A stretch of 64,000 bases of DNA, taken from contig DEXQ01000003.1 of assembly GCA_002364215.1 (NCBI GenBank), forward strand, positions 167,572-231,571, in the 5' to 3' direction. This document shows positions 16,908-25,434 of this stretch, piece after piece. Made by a program: the position numbers and the translations under genes. How positions within the stretch are numbered: position 1 is the first letter of the stretch; each line of letters begins with the position of its first letter. Source of the stretch: Aequorivita sp. UBA3180. Lineage in GTDB: Bacteria; Bacteroidota; Bacteroidia; Flavobacteriales; Flavobacteriaceae. The notes beneath the pieces were generated by a model. That model saw only the letters and a program-made list of their open reading frames with translations. It had not been told where the DNA came from and did no database searches.

Positions 16908-18041
16908 TTGAAAACTAAAATCATTCATATTCTCCACGCAGTGGGTGGTGTAGATGTTTCGTTACGATTGATATTGGCCAATATAGATTCAGAAAAATTT
17001 GAGTCTGTTGTGATTCACGGCGATTCCGATAAAAATGAACCATTTCTTAACGATAAAAACATTCCAGTAAAAAATTATCCCATTTCCATAATTCGGGATA
17101 TAAAACCGGTTAAGGATTATAAGGCAATAACAACGGCAAATAAAATTATAAAAAGCGAAGCTCCAGCTTTAATCCACGCACACAGTGCCAAAGGAGGCGT
17201 TATAGGAAAAATTGTGGGAAATATGAACAGCATTCCTGTCTTGCATACTCCCCAAGCCTATTCGTTTTTAAGTGCTGAAAATAGATTTAAAAAGAGTGTT
17301 TTTTTGGGCCTGGAAAAGTTTCTTTCAAGATGGAATAATAAAATTCTGGCGTCTTCCAATTCTGAAAAAAACAGAGCTTTAAATGAAGTGGGCTATAATA
17401 AAGAAAGAGTATTGCTCTTCAATAATTGCATAAATGCAATAACAGAAATTCCAAATTTAAGCATTGAAAAAACGTGGCCAGATGAATATATCTGTTCGGT
17501 AGGAAGGCCATCCTTTCAAAAAAACATTGAATTGATGATCGAGGTTTTACGAGAGCTTAAGGAGAAAAAACCAAATATGCACTTGGTGTTAATGGGTGTA
17601 GGTTATCATGCACCTAATTTAGAACAAGTAAAATCACTCATTTCAAAATATAATTTAGATTCAAACATTACATTATTGGAGTGGACCAAACGTGAGGATA
17701 TTTTCAGCATAATCAAGAACTCAAAAATATATATATCCACAGCGAGATATGAAGGTTTGCCATATTCTGTTATTGAAGCGCTAGCCCTTGGAAAAGCTTG
17801 TGTGGTTTCTGACGCAGATGGGAACCGTGATTTAATTGTTGAAAACAATAATGGATTTGTTATTAAAGAAGAAAACAGCAGTCAGTTTTCAAAGGCAATT
17901 TTAGAATTGCTGGAGGACGACAATAAACGTGAGCTATTTGAAGAAAACTCACTAAAACTTTTTAATGAGCACTTCAACATTAAAAACACAATTCACACCC
18001 TGGAAAGCATATATAAAACAGAGACGGAGAAGAAGTCTTAA
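16908..18041 (+). CDS. GT4-family glycosyltransferase
   Basis: A 377-residue GT-B enzyme. IHAHSAKGGVIG near residue 90 belongs to the acceptor domain. The nucleotide-sugar domain has CSVGRPSFQKNIELMIE near 195 and the EX7E signature in ARYEGLPYSVIEALALGKACVVSDADGNRD near residues 280-308. It transfers a sugar, retaining its anomeric configuration, to a lipid-linked intermediate in the cytoplasm; donor and acceptor are unknown. The TTG start at 16908 is chosen because it directly precedes the first strand (KTKIIHILHAVGG); there is no ATG nearby. Confidence 0.85.
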   Translation: MKTKIIHILHAVGGVDVSLRLILANIDSEKFESVVIHGDSDKNEPFLNDKNIPVKNYPISIIRDIKPVKDYKAITTANKIIKSEAPALIHAHSAKGGVIGKIVGNMNSIPVLHTPQAYSFLSAENRFKKSVFLGLEKFLSRWNNKILASSNSEKNRALNEVGYNKERVLLFNNCINAITEIPNLSIEKTWPDEYICSVGRPSFQKNIELMIEVLRELKEKKPNMHLVLMGVGYHAPNLEQVKSLISKYNLDSNITLLEWTKREDIFSIIKNSKIYISTARYEGLPYSVIEALALGKACVVSDADGNRDLIVENNNGFVIKEENSSQFSKAILELLEDDNKRELFEENSLKLFNEHFNIKNTIHTLESIYKTETEKKS

Positions 18042-18136
18042 TTTATCGATTTTTAAAACTAAATAGCTAAGGGGCAAGTTTATTAATGGATAGTTTTTTA
18101 TCTTCCCCTAATATTTAGAAATCAGAACTTAAAATA

Positions 18137-19360
18137 ATGAGGATACTGCTGTCCGCCATATACCCTTACGCATTTCTGCTGCTTTACCTCATTATTCCTT
18201 TTGATAATTATATTCGAGCATTGCCCAATATTCTCGTGGCAATTCTGGTACTTGCCTTTCCGTTTGTTGTAAAAAAAGAAGATTTCAAGAAACTGAAATC
18301 ACTTCCCATAATACTTTTTGTGGGCCTATTAGCCTATCTCTGTATCGATTCATTTATTAGCGGAAGATTTCCAGAGGATTTCAACATCATCAAAAAAGTG
18401 ATGATAGCCGCAGGGCTTGCCATTCTTTATATTCCAGTGGCAGACGTAAAAAAGATTAACAGAGCTATAATATTTACCTCGCTCGCAGCGATTGTTTTCT
18501 CGGTATATAATTTTGTTCTAATTACTGATGCTACCGGAAATTTTGCTTTGGGTGATTCTCCGCAAGTAGTAGAGTCGCTGTTGATAGATAGGCTGTACTT
18601 AGGTCTACTTAGCACTTTCAGCATTTTAATTTCCTTTCAGGAAATTCAAAAAAAATATCACCCCAACAACAATTATTACTTGGTCAATATTTTTGTGAAC
18701 TTGCTCTTCATAGTGTTGATAAACTCAAAGATCGCCATTATATGTCTTTTGGTTTTAATTGCAATAAAACAATTCTATGGCCAACGCAGAATATGGAAGA
18801 TCGCCATTGCTGCAATTACATGTGCAGCAATTTTGGGCTTATTTTTTCTTCTTAAATCTGAAAAAGGCATTCAACTCAACCAAACAGAAACCCACAAAAG
18901 CCCACCGGCCTTTATTGAAAATTCAATGACGTATGAATTACGTTCGATAGTCTGGCAATGTGCAGAGAATATTATTCACGAAAAAGGTTTTATACTTACT
19001 GGTTTAGGCTTTGATAAAACAAAAGATGAGCTTGTTTCCTGTTACAGTTCCCAAGTGTCCGAAACAACGAAAAGAGATAGATTTGTCGCAGAAAGGTACA
19101 ATACCCACAACCAATTTTTAGATTTTTATTTGGGCGCTGGTTTTATAGCACTATTGATTTTTCTAATATTTATATTCACAAGCTTTTTTGTAAACAGAAA
19201 GTGGTTTATGCCAACGGCAATGCTTGCAATCCTTATAATGTATTGTATGGTTGAAAACGTATTTCACCGGCAGATCGGGGCTTATTATGTAGGCTTTATA
19301 TTAATAGTATTAATTACAAGTGGTAAAACGTCAGAAAACAACGCCCTAAAAAACTTATAA
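18137..19360 (+). CDS. O-antigen ligase/polymerase-like membrane protein
   Basis: A 407-residue multi-pass protein with about ten helices. The late segment YNTHNQFLDFYLGAGF near residue 325 is the Wzy_C signature, and a longer loop before it contains GLGFDKTKDEL. This is the third polymerase/ligase-type protein in the locus. It could be the surface ligase, with one of the 11-13.6 kb genes acting as polymerase, but sequence alone does not tell them apart. It stands between a GT4 gene and ugd. Confidence 0.7.
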   Translation: MRILLSAIYPYAFLLLYLIIPFDNYIRALPNILVAILVLAFPFVVKKEDFKKLKSLPIILFVGLLAYLCIDSFISGRFPEDFNIIKKVMIAAGLAILYIPVADVKKINRAIIFTSLAAIVFSVYNFVLITDATGNFALGDSPQVVESLLIDRLYLGLLSTFSILISFQEIQKKYHPNNNYYLVNIFVNLLFIVLINSKIAIICLLVLIAIKQFYGQRRIWKIAIAAITCAAILGLFFLLKSEKGIQLNQTETHKSPPAFIENSMTYELRSIVWQCAENIIHEKGFILTGLGFDKTKDELVSCYSSQVSETTKRDRFVAERYNTHNQFLDFYLGAGFIALLIFLIFIFTSFFVNRKWFMPTAMLAILIMYCMVENVFHRQIGAYYVGFILIVLITSGKTSENNALKNL

Positions 19361-19365
19361 AAAGG

Positions 19366-19390
19366 TTTGCAAATTGTACTTTTGCAAATT
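19366..19390 (+). promoter_or_regulatory. Duplicated TTTGCAAATT motif overlapping a -7 box before ugd
   Basis: TTTGCAAATT occurs at 19366-19375 and again at 19381-19390, with starts 15 bp apart. The second copy overlaps TACTTTTGC (19377-19385), a match to the Bacteroidota -7 box, about 50 bp before the ugd ATG. The core TTTGCAAA is itself palindromic, so the pair could bind a dimeric regulator. This is inference from pattern only. Confidence 0.4.
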
Positions 19391-19437
19391 ATTAATAAAA
19401 ACACCTGTTTAGGCAGTTAAAAGATAGTAAAGAATAA

Positions 19438-20751
19438 ATGAAAATTTCAGTAATAGGAACAGGCTACGTAGGCCTTGTAACAGGAACTTGTTTGGCAGAA
19501 ACAGGGAATGAAGTTATTTGTGTGGATATAGACAAAGCCAAAGTAGAAAAGATGCGTAACGGCATCGTCCCAATCTATGAACCACATCTTGATGTTCTTT
19601 TTGAAAGAAATATTAAGGCAAACCGTTTAAAATTCTCAACATCCTTAGATGAAGGCTTAGCACATGGTGAAATCATTTTTCTAGCCCTCCCAACTCCGGA
19701 AGACGAAGATGGTTCAGCAGATCTTTCCTATGTTTTAAATGTTTCTGAAGAGATTGGAAAGAAAATAAAAGATTATAAAGTAATCGTTGATAAAAGTACT
19801 GTGCCTGTGGGTACCGCAGAAAAAGTACAGAGCGTAATCGCTAAAAATGCTTCCTGTGAATTTGATGTGGTTTCCAATCCAGAGTTTCTTCGCGAAGGTT
19901 TTGCAGTAGATGATTTTCTAAAGCCCGAACGCATCGTTGTGGGATCCAGTAGTGAAAGAGCGACCGCACTTATGAAAAAGCTCTACAGTCCCTTTGTACG
20001 TTCTGGAAACCCTATAATTATAATGGACGAAAAATCTGCAGAGCTTACAAAATATGCAGCAAATTCATTTTTGGCTACCAAAATTACATTTATGAACGAA
20101 ATAGCCAACTATTGCGAAAAAGTTGGTGCCGATGTAGATATGGTACGTGCCGGAATGGGTACCGATAGCCGTATTGGAAAGCGTTTTCTCTTTCCCGGAA
20201 TTGGCTATGGAGGCTCTTGCTTCCCTAAAGATGTTAAGGCACTTCAAAAAGCTGGAAAAGATGCAGACTATGATTTCAAGATTTTAAATTCAGTAATAGA
20301 AATTAATTCGGCCCAAAAAACCATCTTGCTTCCAAAAATTGAGAGTTATTTCAAAAATGACTTGAAGGGAAAAAACATCGCCATTTGGGGATTGGCATTT
20401 AAACCTGAAACAGATGATATCCGTGAGGCTCCATCAATTGATATGATGGAAGCTTTGCTTGAGAAAGGTGCAAAACTTCAAGTTTTTGATCCCGAGGCAA
20501 TGCCAAATATTGAAAAACGTTTTGGAGATAAATTAAATTATTCCGAATCTATGTATGCTGCATTGGAAAATGCTGATGCACTTTTAATCTGTACTGAATG
20601 GAGCATTTTTAGAACCCCAAACTTTTCAAAACTGAATCAGCTTTTAAAGCAGCCTATAATTTTCGACGGAAGAAACTTATACAATGTAAATGAGATTGAA
20701 GCAGAAGGGTTCACCTATATTTCTATCGGAAGAAAAGCAACTAATTTATGA
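19438..20751 (+). CDS. ugd: UDP-glucose 6-dehydrogenase
   Basis: Oxidises UDP-glucose to UDP-glucuronate using two NAD+. The 437-residue protein begins MKISVIGTGYVGLVTG (Rossmann motif), has VDKSTVPVGTAE near 118, SNPEFLREGFAV near 147, and the catalytic Cys in GYGGSCFPKDVKAL near residue 260, followed by AIWGLAFKPETDDIREAPS in the C-terminal domain. Length and motifs are standard. Its product is the substrate of the decarboxylase encoded next. Confidence 0.93.
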   Translation: MKISVIGTGYVGLVTGTCLAETGNEVICVDIDKAKVEKMRNGIVPIYEPHLDVLFERNIKANRLKFSTSLDEGLAHGEIIFLALPTPEDEDGSADLSYVLNVSEEIGKKIKDYKVIVDKSTVPVGTAEKVQSVIAKNASCEFDVVSNPEFLREGFAVDDFLKPERIVVGSSSERATALMKKLYSPFVRSGNPIIIMDEKSAELTKYAANSFLATKITFMNEIANYCEKVGADVDMVRAGMGTDSRIGKRFLFPGIGYGGSCFPKDVKALQKAGKDADYDFKILNSVIEINSAQKTILLPKIESYFKNDLKGKNIAIWGLAFKPETDDIREAPSIDMMEALLEKGAKLQVFDPEAMPNIEKRFGDKLNYSESMYAALENADALLICTEWSIFRTPNFSKLNQLLKQPIIFDGRNLYNVNEIEAEGFTYISIGRKATNL

Positions 20752-20833
20752 AATGCCTTTTAGACAATTATAAATTTAACGAAGATGAATGTTTAGGCAT
20801 TACATCTTCCTATTTTTCAAATATTTTTTACGG

Positions 20834-21820
20834 ATGAAAAAACGTGTGTTAATCACAGGCGGAGCTGGCTTTTTGGGCTCTCACCTTTGCGATAAATTTA
20901 TTTCTGAGGATTATGAGGTTATCGCAATGGATAACCTAATTACCGGAGATTTAAAAAATATACAGCATCTTTTTAAATTACCGGAGTTTGAATTCTACCA
21001 CCATGATGTTACAAAATTTGTACACATCCCCGGCAAGGTTGATTACATTCTTCATTTTGCTTCCCCAGCAAGTCCAATAGATTATTTAAAAATACCCATC
21101 CAAACTTTAAAGGTAGGTTCGTTGGGAACACACAACCTTCTTGGATTGGCAAGGGAAAAAAATGCAAGAATACTTATTGCCTCCACCTCTGAAGTCTACG
21201 GAGATCCACTTATACATCCACAAACAGAAGAGTATTATGGAAACGTAAATACTATTGGTCCTCGTGGGGTTTATGACGAAGCAAAACGTTTTCAGGAATC
21301 TATTACCATGGCGTATCATAGATTTCATGGAGTAGAAACCCGGATAGCCCGAATTTTTAATACATATGGGCCACGCATGCGCCTTAATGACGGGCGTGTT
21401 ATACCGGCATTTATTGGACAAGCTTTACGTGGAGAGGATCTCACAGTTTTTGGAGATGGTATGCAAACACGTTCCTTCTGTTATGTAGATGATGAAGTGG
21501 AAGGATTATACCGCTTGTTATTAAGCGATTATACGCTTCCAGTAAATATAGGCAACCCAGAGGAAATTACCATTCTTGATTTTGCAAAAGAAATTGTAAA
21601 ATTAACTGGAACCGAACAAAAGATTGTTTTTAAGCCCCTGCCGCAGGACGATCCCATGCAACGAGAACCAGATATTACAAAAGCCAAAGAAATATTGGGA
21701 TGGGAACCTAAAATTTCCAGGGAAGAAGGAATGAAGAAAACATTTGAGTATTTTAAAAATCTTTCAAAAGAAGAACTTTTTAAAAGTGAACACAAAGACT
21801 TTTCAAAGCATAATAGGTAA
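20834..21820 (+). CDS. UDP-glucuronate decarboxylase (UDP-xylose synthase)
   Basis: Decarboxylates UDP-glucuronate to UDP-xylose. The 328-residue SDR protein has ITGGAGFLGSHL at the N-terminus, HFASPASPIDY near 73, STSEVYGDP near 115 and GVYDEAKR (YxxxK) near 145, typical of UXS. The ATG at 20834 is preferred over an in-frame ATG at 20789 because the cofactor motif starts five residues after it and the extra 15 residues are a poor hydrophobic extension. It follows ugd, so the pair gives both UDP-GlcA and UDP-xylose. Confidence 0.9.
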   Translation: MKKRVLITGGAGFLGSHLCDKFISEDYEVIAMDNLITGDLKNIQHLFKLPEFEFYHHDVTKFVHIPGKVDYILHFASPASPIDYLKIPIQTLKVGSLGTHNLLGLAREKNARILIASTSEVYGDPLIHPQTEEYYGNVNTIGPRGVYDEAKRFQESITMAYHRFHGVETRIARIFNTYGPRMRLNDGRVIPAFIGQALRGEDLTVFGDGMQTRSFCYVDDEVEGLYRLLLSDYTLPVNIGNPEEITILDFAKEIVKLTGTEQKIVFKPLPQDDPMQREPDITKAKEILGWEPKISREEGMKKTFEYFKNLSKEELFKSEHKDFSKHNR

Positions 21821-21827
21821 TATTTAA

Positions 21828-23180
21828 ATGTTTAGAAGTGGAAGATATTCAGGATTATTAAGACCTATTTCATACGGAATAGATCTTTTCTTCATCCATT
21901 TTTTTGCTTTTGAATTTTTTGGGAAGCCGTTCCCTTTTTTTAACTATGTTGTTTTTTTAACCATTGCTTGGCTGCTACTCTCTTTACGTTCAGGATTTTA
22001 TGAGATTTATCGTTTTACCCACTTATCAAAAATAATATCACTAATAGGCAAGCAGAGCATTGTTTTTCTTTTGATTGTTTTTTCATTTTTCGGTTTTTAT
22101 AATGAATTGACAACATCTGCATCCACAATTTTTAAATACATACTTCTAGTAATATTATGCATTACTATTGTAAAACTGGGGATTTATTTTCTTCTTAAAA
22201 GATATCGCCTCCATTTAGGAGGCAACGTTCGCAGAGTTGTAATTCTTGGCCTTAACCAAAAAACAGATCAGTTACGAAAGTTTTTTACCACCAATCCAGT
22301 TTACGGATATAAATTGTACAAAACCTTTGATTTAAAAGGACCTGATAAAGTTACTATTGAAGAATGTATGGATTATATTCTCAGTGAGAAAATAGATGAG
22401 GTATACTCTTCCGTGGCGGAAATCAATAACAAAGATTTATTAAAGCTTATTGATTTTGTTGACAACAACCTCAAGGTCTTAAAATTTCTTCCAGATAATA
22501 AGGAAATATATAGTAAAAAACTGGACTTTACATACTATGGAGTACTTCCCATACTTTCCATGCGTAAAATTCCTATGGATGAGCCTTTTAATAAGTTCTT
22601 AAAGCGAAGTTTTGATATAATGCTTTCGCTTTTAGTCATTGTAGGGCTTTTATCCTGGCTTACTCCAATTCTTGGATTATTAATTAAATTAGAATCAAAA
22701 GGGCCTGTATTCTTCAAACAAAAAAGAAACGGACTAGATTATAAGGAGTTTTATTGCTATAAATTCCGCTCCATGAGACCAAATCCAATGGCGCATCTGG
22801 AACAAATAAGAAAAGGGGATGAACGCGTAACACGGGTAGGAAAAATCATTAGAAAAACGAGTATTGATGAACTGCCACAGTTTATCAACGTGCTAAAAGG
22901 TGAAATGTCCGTTGTAGGGCCAAGACCGCATATGGTGAGCCATACGCATATGTACGCAGAACGCATCGATAAATTTATGGTTCGCCATTTTATAAAACCG
23001 GGGATTACAGGATTGGCCCAGGTAAGTGGTTTTAGAGGTGAGGTTGAAGACGATAACCATATTATTAATAGAGTGAAATATGACATTTTTTACCTTGAAA
23101 ACTGGAGCCTCTTTCTCGATATTAAAATTGTATTTCAAACCATCTACAACGCCCTTCGCGGTGAAGAAAAAGCGTATTAA
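21828..23180 (+). CDS. Polyprenyl-phosphate hexose-1-phosphate transferase (WcaJ/PNPT type)
   Basis: Initiating enzyme that places the first sugar-1-phosphate onto undecaprenyl phosphate. The 450-residue protein has four N-terminal helices, a Rossmann-like middle domain (VVILGLNQKTDQLRKFF), a further membrane segment around 265-290, then the bacterial sugar transferase domain with KLESKGPVFFKQKRNG, CYKFRSMRPN, RKTSIDELPQFINVLKGEMSVVGPRPH and KPGITGLAQVSGFRG. The stop codon shares the TTAA at 23177-23180 with the stop of the convergent gene. The sugar (probably glucose or galactose) is not certain. Confidence 0.92.
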   Translation: MFRSGRYSGLLRPISYGIDLFFIHFFAFEFFGKPFPFFNYVVFLTIAWLLLSLRSGFYEIYRFTHLSKIISLIGKQSIVFLLIVFSFFGFYNELTTSASTIFKYILLVILCITIVKLGIYFLLKRYRLHLGGNVRRVVILGLNQKTDQLRKFFTTNPVYGYKLYKTFDLKGPDKVTIEECMDYILSEKIDEVYSSVAEINNKDLLKLIDFVDNNLKVLKFLPDNKEIYSKKLDFTYYGVLPILSMRKIPMDEPFNKFLKRSFDIMLSLLVIVGLLSWLTPILGLLIKLESKGPVFFKQKRNGLDYKEFYCYKFRSMRPNPMAHLEQIRKGDERVTRVGKIIRKTSIDELPQFINVLKGEMSVVGPRPHMVSHTHMYAERIDKFMVRHFIKPGITGLAQVSGFRGEVEDDNHIINRVKYDIFYLENWSLFLDIKIVFQTIYNALRGEEKAY

Positions 23181-24337
23181 ATACTTTCTATCAAAGCAGT
23201 AAAACCTTCAAACTGTTTGTGAAAATTAAATGCGGAAACCGAATTCCGTTGGACATCCTCTTTCGGAAAAAGTTTTAAGTCCGTTACGGAAACGGTATTT
23301 ATAAAATGCTGCAACGCCTTCAAATCATTCACTGGAACAACCCAGCCCAAAGATTCCTTTTTTACGATTTCCCCGCCTTCTCCACCCGCTGCATAAAGAA
23401 CAGGTAACCCCAAGCGTGTATATTCAAATATTTTTGAGGGCACGGAACCGTAAATTCGTTTTATTAAAGGAATAAATGCAATGTCATAATTTTGCAATTC
23501 CCTGTGCAGTTCATCTCTGCCCAATTCACCGTGAAAGTAAATATTCTCTTTCTTTAACTTTAGAATTTTTTCCATGTCGGGCCCTGCTCCATAAATGTGC
23601 AGACTCACATTCTTTGGAAATGAAATTCGTTGACAAATCCCGTAGATTCCCTGGGCAACTCCCAATAAACCTGCGTAAACAATCTTAATGTCATTTGAAG
23701 ATCTGGTCTCTTGAATCTTAGGAATGCCGAAGTTTGGAACATTTCGATATAAAAAAGTAGGCTTACTTACATAACTTGAAATATGCTGAAGAATCTCTTC
23801 TGATTGACCAACAATTAAATTGGCATTTTTGTAACAGAACTTTTCCATCTTTTGCAAAAGGGAATAATAAGTTCCTTTTTGTAAAAGCCCCATTTCCAAA
23901 CCAGCCAAAGGCCATAGGTCTGAAACATTCAGTATTATTTTTTTAGCGAACAAACGTCCCAAACAAACCGCTGTAAACCCTACAAAAACGGGAGAATATT
24001 GAATAAAAACTTTTTTAGGTGTTTTGGAAAAAATGAAGAATAAAATCAAGCTGAGCGAAAAAGAAACCATAGAGAGCAATCTCACAAACTTATTTGCAGA
24101 ATTGCTGGGCCAAGTCCATAATCGTTTTATTTTTCCGAAGGTAGCATCCTCCGTAGAAGATATCCGGCCACTATATTCCTTGAAAACTTTACCTGTGGGG
24201 TAATTAGGTAGGGGACAAACAACCTTCACTTTAAATCCTGCGTTTCCCAAGCCTTCTGCCACACTATACATACGGTTGGAGGCTGCTCCTTTTTCAGGAG
24301 GGAAATAGTTGCTTATAAGTAAAATTTCTTTACTCAT
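23177..24337 (-). CDS. GT4-family glycosyltransferase (WcaI-like)
   Basis: A 386-residue GT-B protein starting LLISNYFPPEKGAASNRMYS, the usual N-terminal fold of WcaI/GT4 enzymes. Middle motifs include NVSDLWPLAGLEMG, and the donor domain carries IVYAGLLGVAQG and FEYTRLGLPVLYAAGGEGGEIV with the conserved Glu residues. It is the last gene of a three-gene minus-strand unit and its start overlaps the 3' end of the epimerase gene by 8 bp. It faces the initiating transferase tail to tail. Confidence 0.8.
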   Translation of the reverse strand: MSKEILLISNYFPPEKGAASNRMYSVAEGLGNAGFKVKVVCPLPNYPTGKVFKEYSGRISSTEDATFGKIKRLWTWPSNSANKFVRLLSMVSFSLSLILFFIFSKTPKKVFIQYSPVFVGFTAVCLGRLFAKKIILNVSDLWPLAGLEMGLLQKGTYYSLLQKMEKFCYKNANLIVGQSEEILQHISSYVSKPTFLYRNVPNFGIPKIQETRSSNDIKIVYAGLLGVAQGIYGICQRISFPKNVSLHIYGAGPDMEKILKLKKENIYFHGELGRDELHRELQNYDIAFIPLIKRIYGSVPSKIFEYTRLGLPVLYAAGGEGGEIVKKESLGWVVPVNDLKALQHFINTVSVTDLKLFPKEDVQRNSVSAFNFHKQFEGFTALIESI

Positions 24338-25424
24338 AATATATTTTTATTAAAGTGGAAATAATCCTCTCTGATGCTTTCCCATCCCACAGGGGAATAC
24401 TCTTACCATCTGGCCATTGCGAGTTTTTTAGTTTTTGAAATGCTTCGGAAATTTTTTTCTTATTATTTCCTACCAAAACATTTGTTCCAAGTTCACAGGT
24501 TTCTGGACGTTCTGTTGAATTTCTGAAAGTTATGCAAGGAACATTCAGAATGGAAGCTTCTTCGGTAATACCGCCAGAATCGGTCAAAATAGCCTTGGAA
24601 TTCTTCAATGCATAGATAAAACTTAAATATCCCTGAGGTTCAACAAAATGATAATTCGGAAAGTCTTTTTTTGTTTCTCGCAAAATTTGCTGGGTTCGGG
24701 GATGTACTGGGAAAACGATGGGTATATCTCCAGCGTGAATTGATATGTCTATTAATAATTCAATAAATGAACTAGCTTCATCGACGTTTGAAGGTCGGTG
24801 AAGTGTGAGCAAATAATATTTTTCAGTTTCTAAATTCAGATCATCCCAAAATGATGGCTTTTTTATATGATTTAAATTTTGCAGCAGCGTGTCAATCATT
24901 ACGTTTCCCACAAAAAAAACATTTTCTTTTAAATGACCGGATTTAATTAAATTTTGGTTAGCAATTTCAGAAGTCGTAAAAAAATAATCGGTAATGCTAT
25001 CGGTCACCATTCTATTTATTTCTTCGGGCATGGTCAGATCGCCGCTTCGTATTCCGGCCTCCACGTGGATTAAGGAAATATTTGCTTTCTTGGTTACAAT
25101 TGCACAAGCCATTGTAGAAGTTACATCACCCACAACAATTACAAAATCAGGCCTGTTTTGAATCAATTCATTTTCAAAACCGATCATTATACCCGCAGTT
25201 TGCTCAGCTTGAGTTCCGCTTTTTATGTTTAAATTTTTGTGCGGATGGGGAATTTGAAGTTCCTCAAAAAAAGTATCACTTAAATTGGCATCGTAATGTT
25301 GCCCTGTATGCACTAGCCTATAATCTATTGGTTTTGTTGAAGTTTTTAGCTTTTCTATTGCGCGAATTATTGGGGAAATTTTCATAAAATTGGGTCTCGC
25401 GCCTGCAACAATAGTAATTTTCAT
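24330..25424 (-). CDS. wecB: UDP-N-acetylglucosamine 2-epimerase (non-hydrolysing type)
   Basis: Interconverts UDP-GlcNAc and UDP-ManNAc. The 364-residue protein starts MKITIVAGARPNFMKISPI, has the HTGQHYD motif near 47, VVGDVTSTMACA near 98, HVEAGIRSGD near 124, LTLHRPSNVDE near 210 and LTDSGGITEEASIL near 285, all conserved in WecB. The ATG at 25424 is used rather than one 33 bp upstream, because that would run into the upstream gene. No ManNAcA dehydrogenase lies in the window, so the product may be used as ManNAc or as a nonulosonate precursor. Confidence 0.88.
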   Translation of the reverse strand: MKITIVAGARPNFMKISPIIRAIEKLKTSTKPIDYRLVHTGQHYDANLSDTFFEELQIPHPHKNLNIKSGTQAEQTAGIMIGFENELIQNRPDFVIVVGDVTSTMACAIVTKKANISLIHVEAGIRSGDLTMPEEINRMVTDSITDYFFTTSEIANQNLIKSGHLKENVFFVGNVMIDTLLQNLNHIKKPSFWDDLNLETEKYYLLTLHRPSNVDEASSFIELLIDISIHAGDIPIVFPVHPRTQQILRETKKDFPNYHFVEPQGYLSFIYALKNSKAILTDSGGITEEASILNVPCITFRNSTERPETCELGTNVLVGNNKKKISEAFQKLKNSQWPDGKSIPLWDGKASERIISTLIKIYYE

Positions 25425-25434
25425 AAGTAGGATA

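Noticed and set aside
20789..20833. Upstream ATG for the UDP-xylose synthase gene
   Set aside because: The family begins right before the GGAGFLGS motif; the added 15 residues are hydrophobic and atypical.
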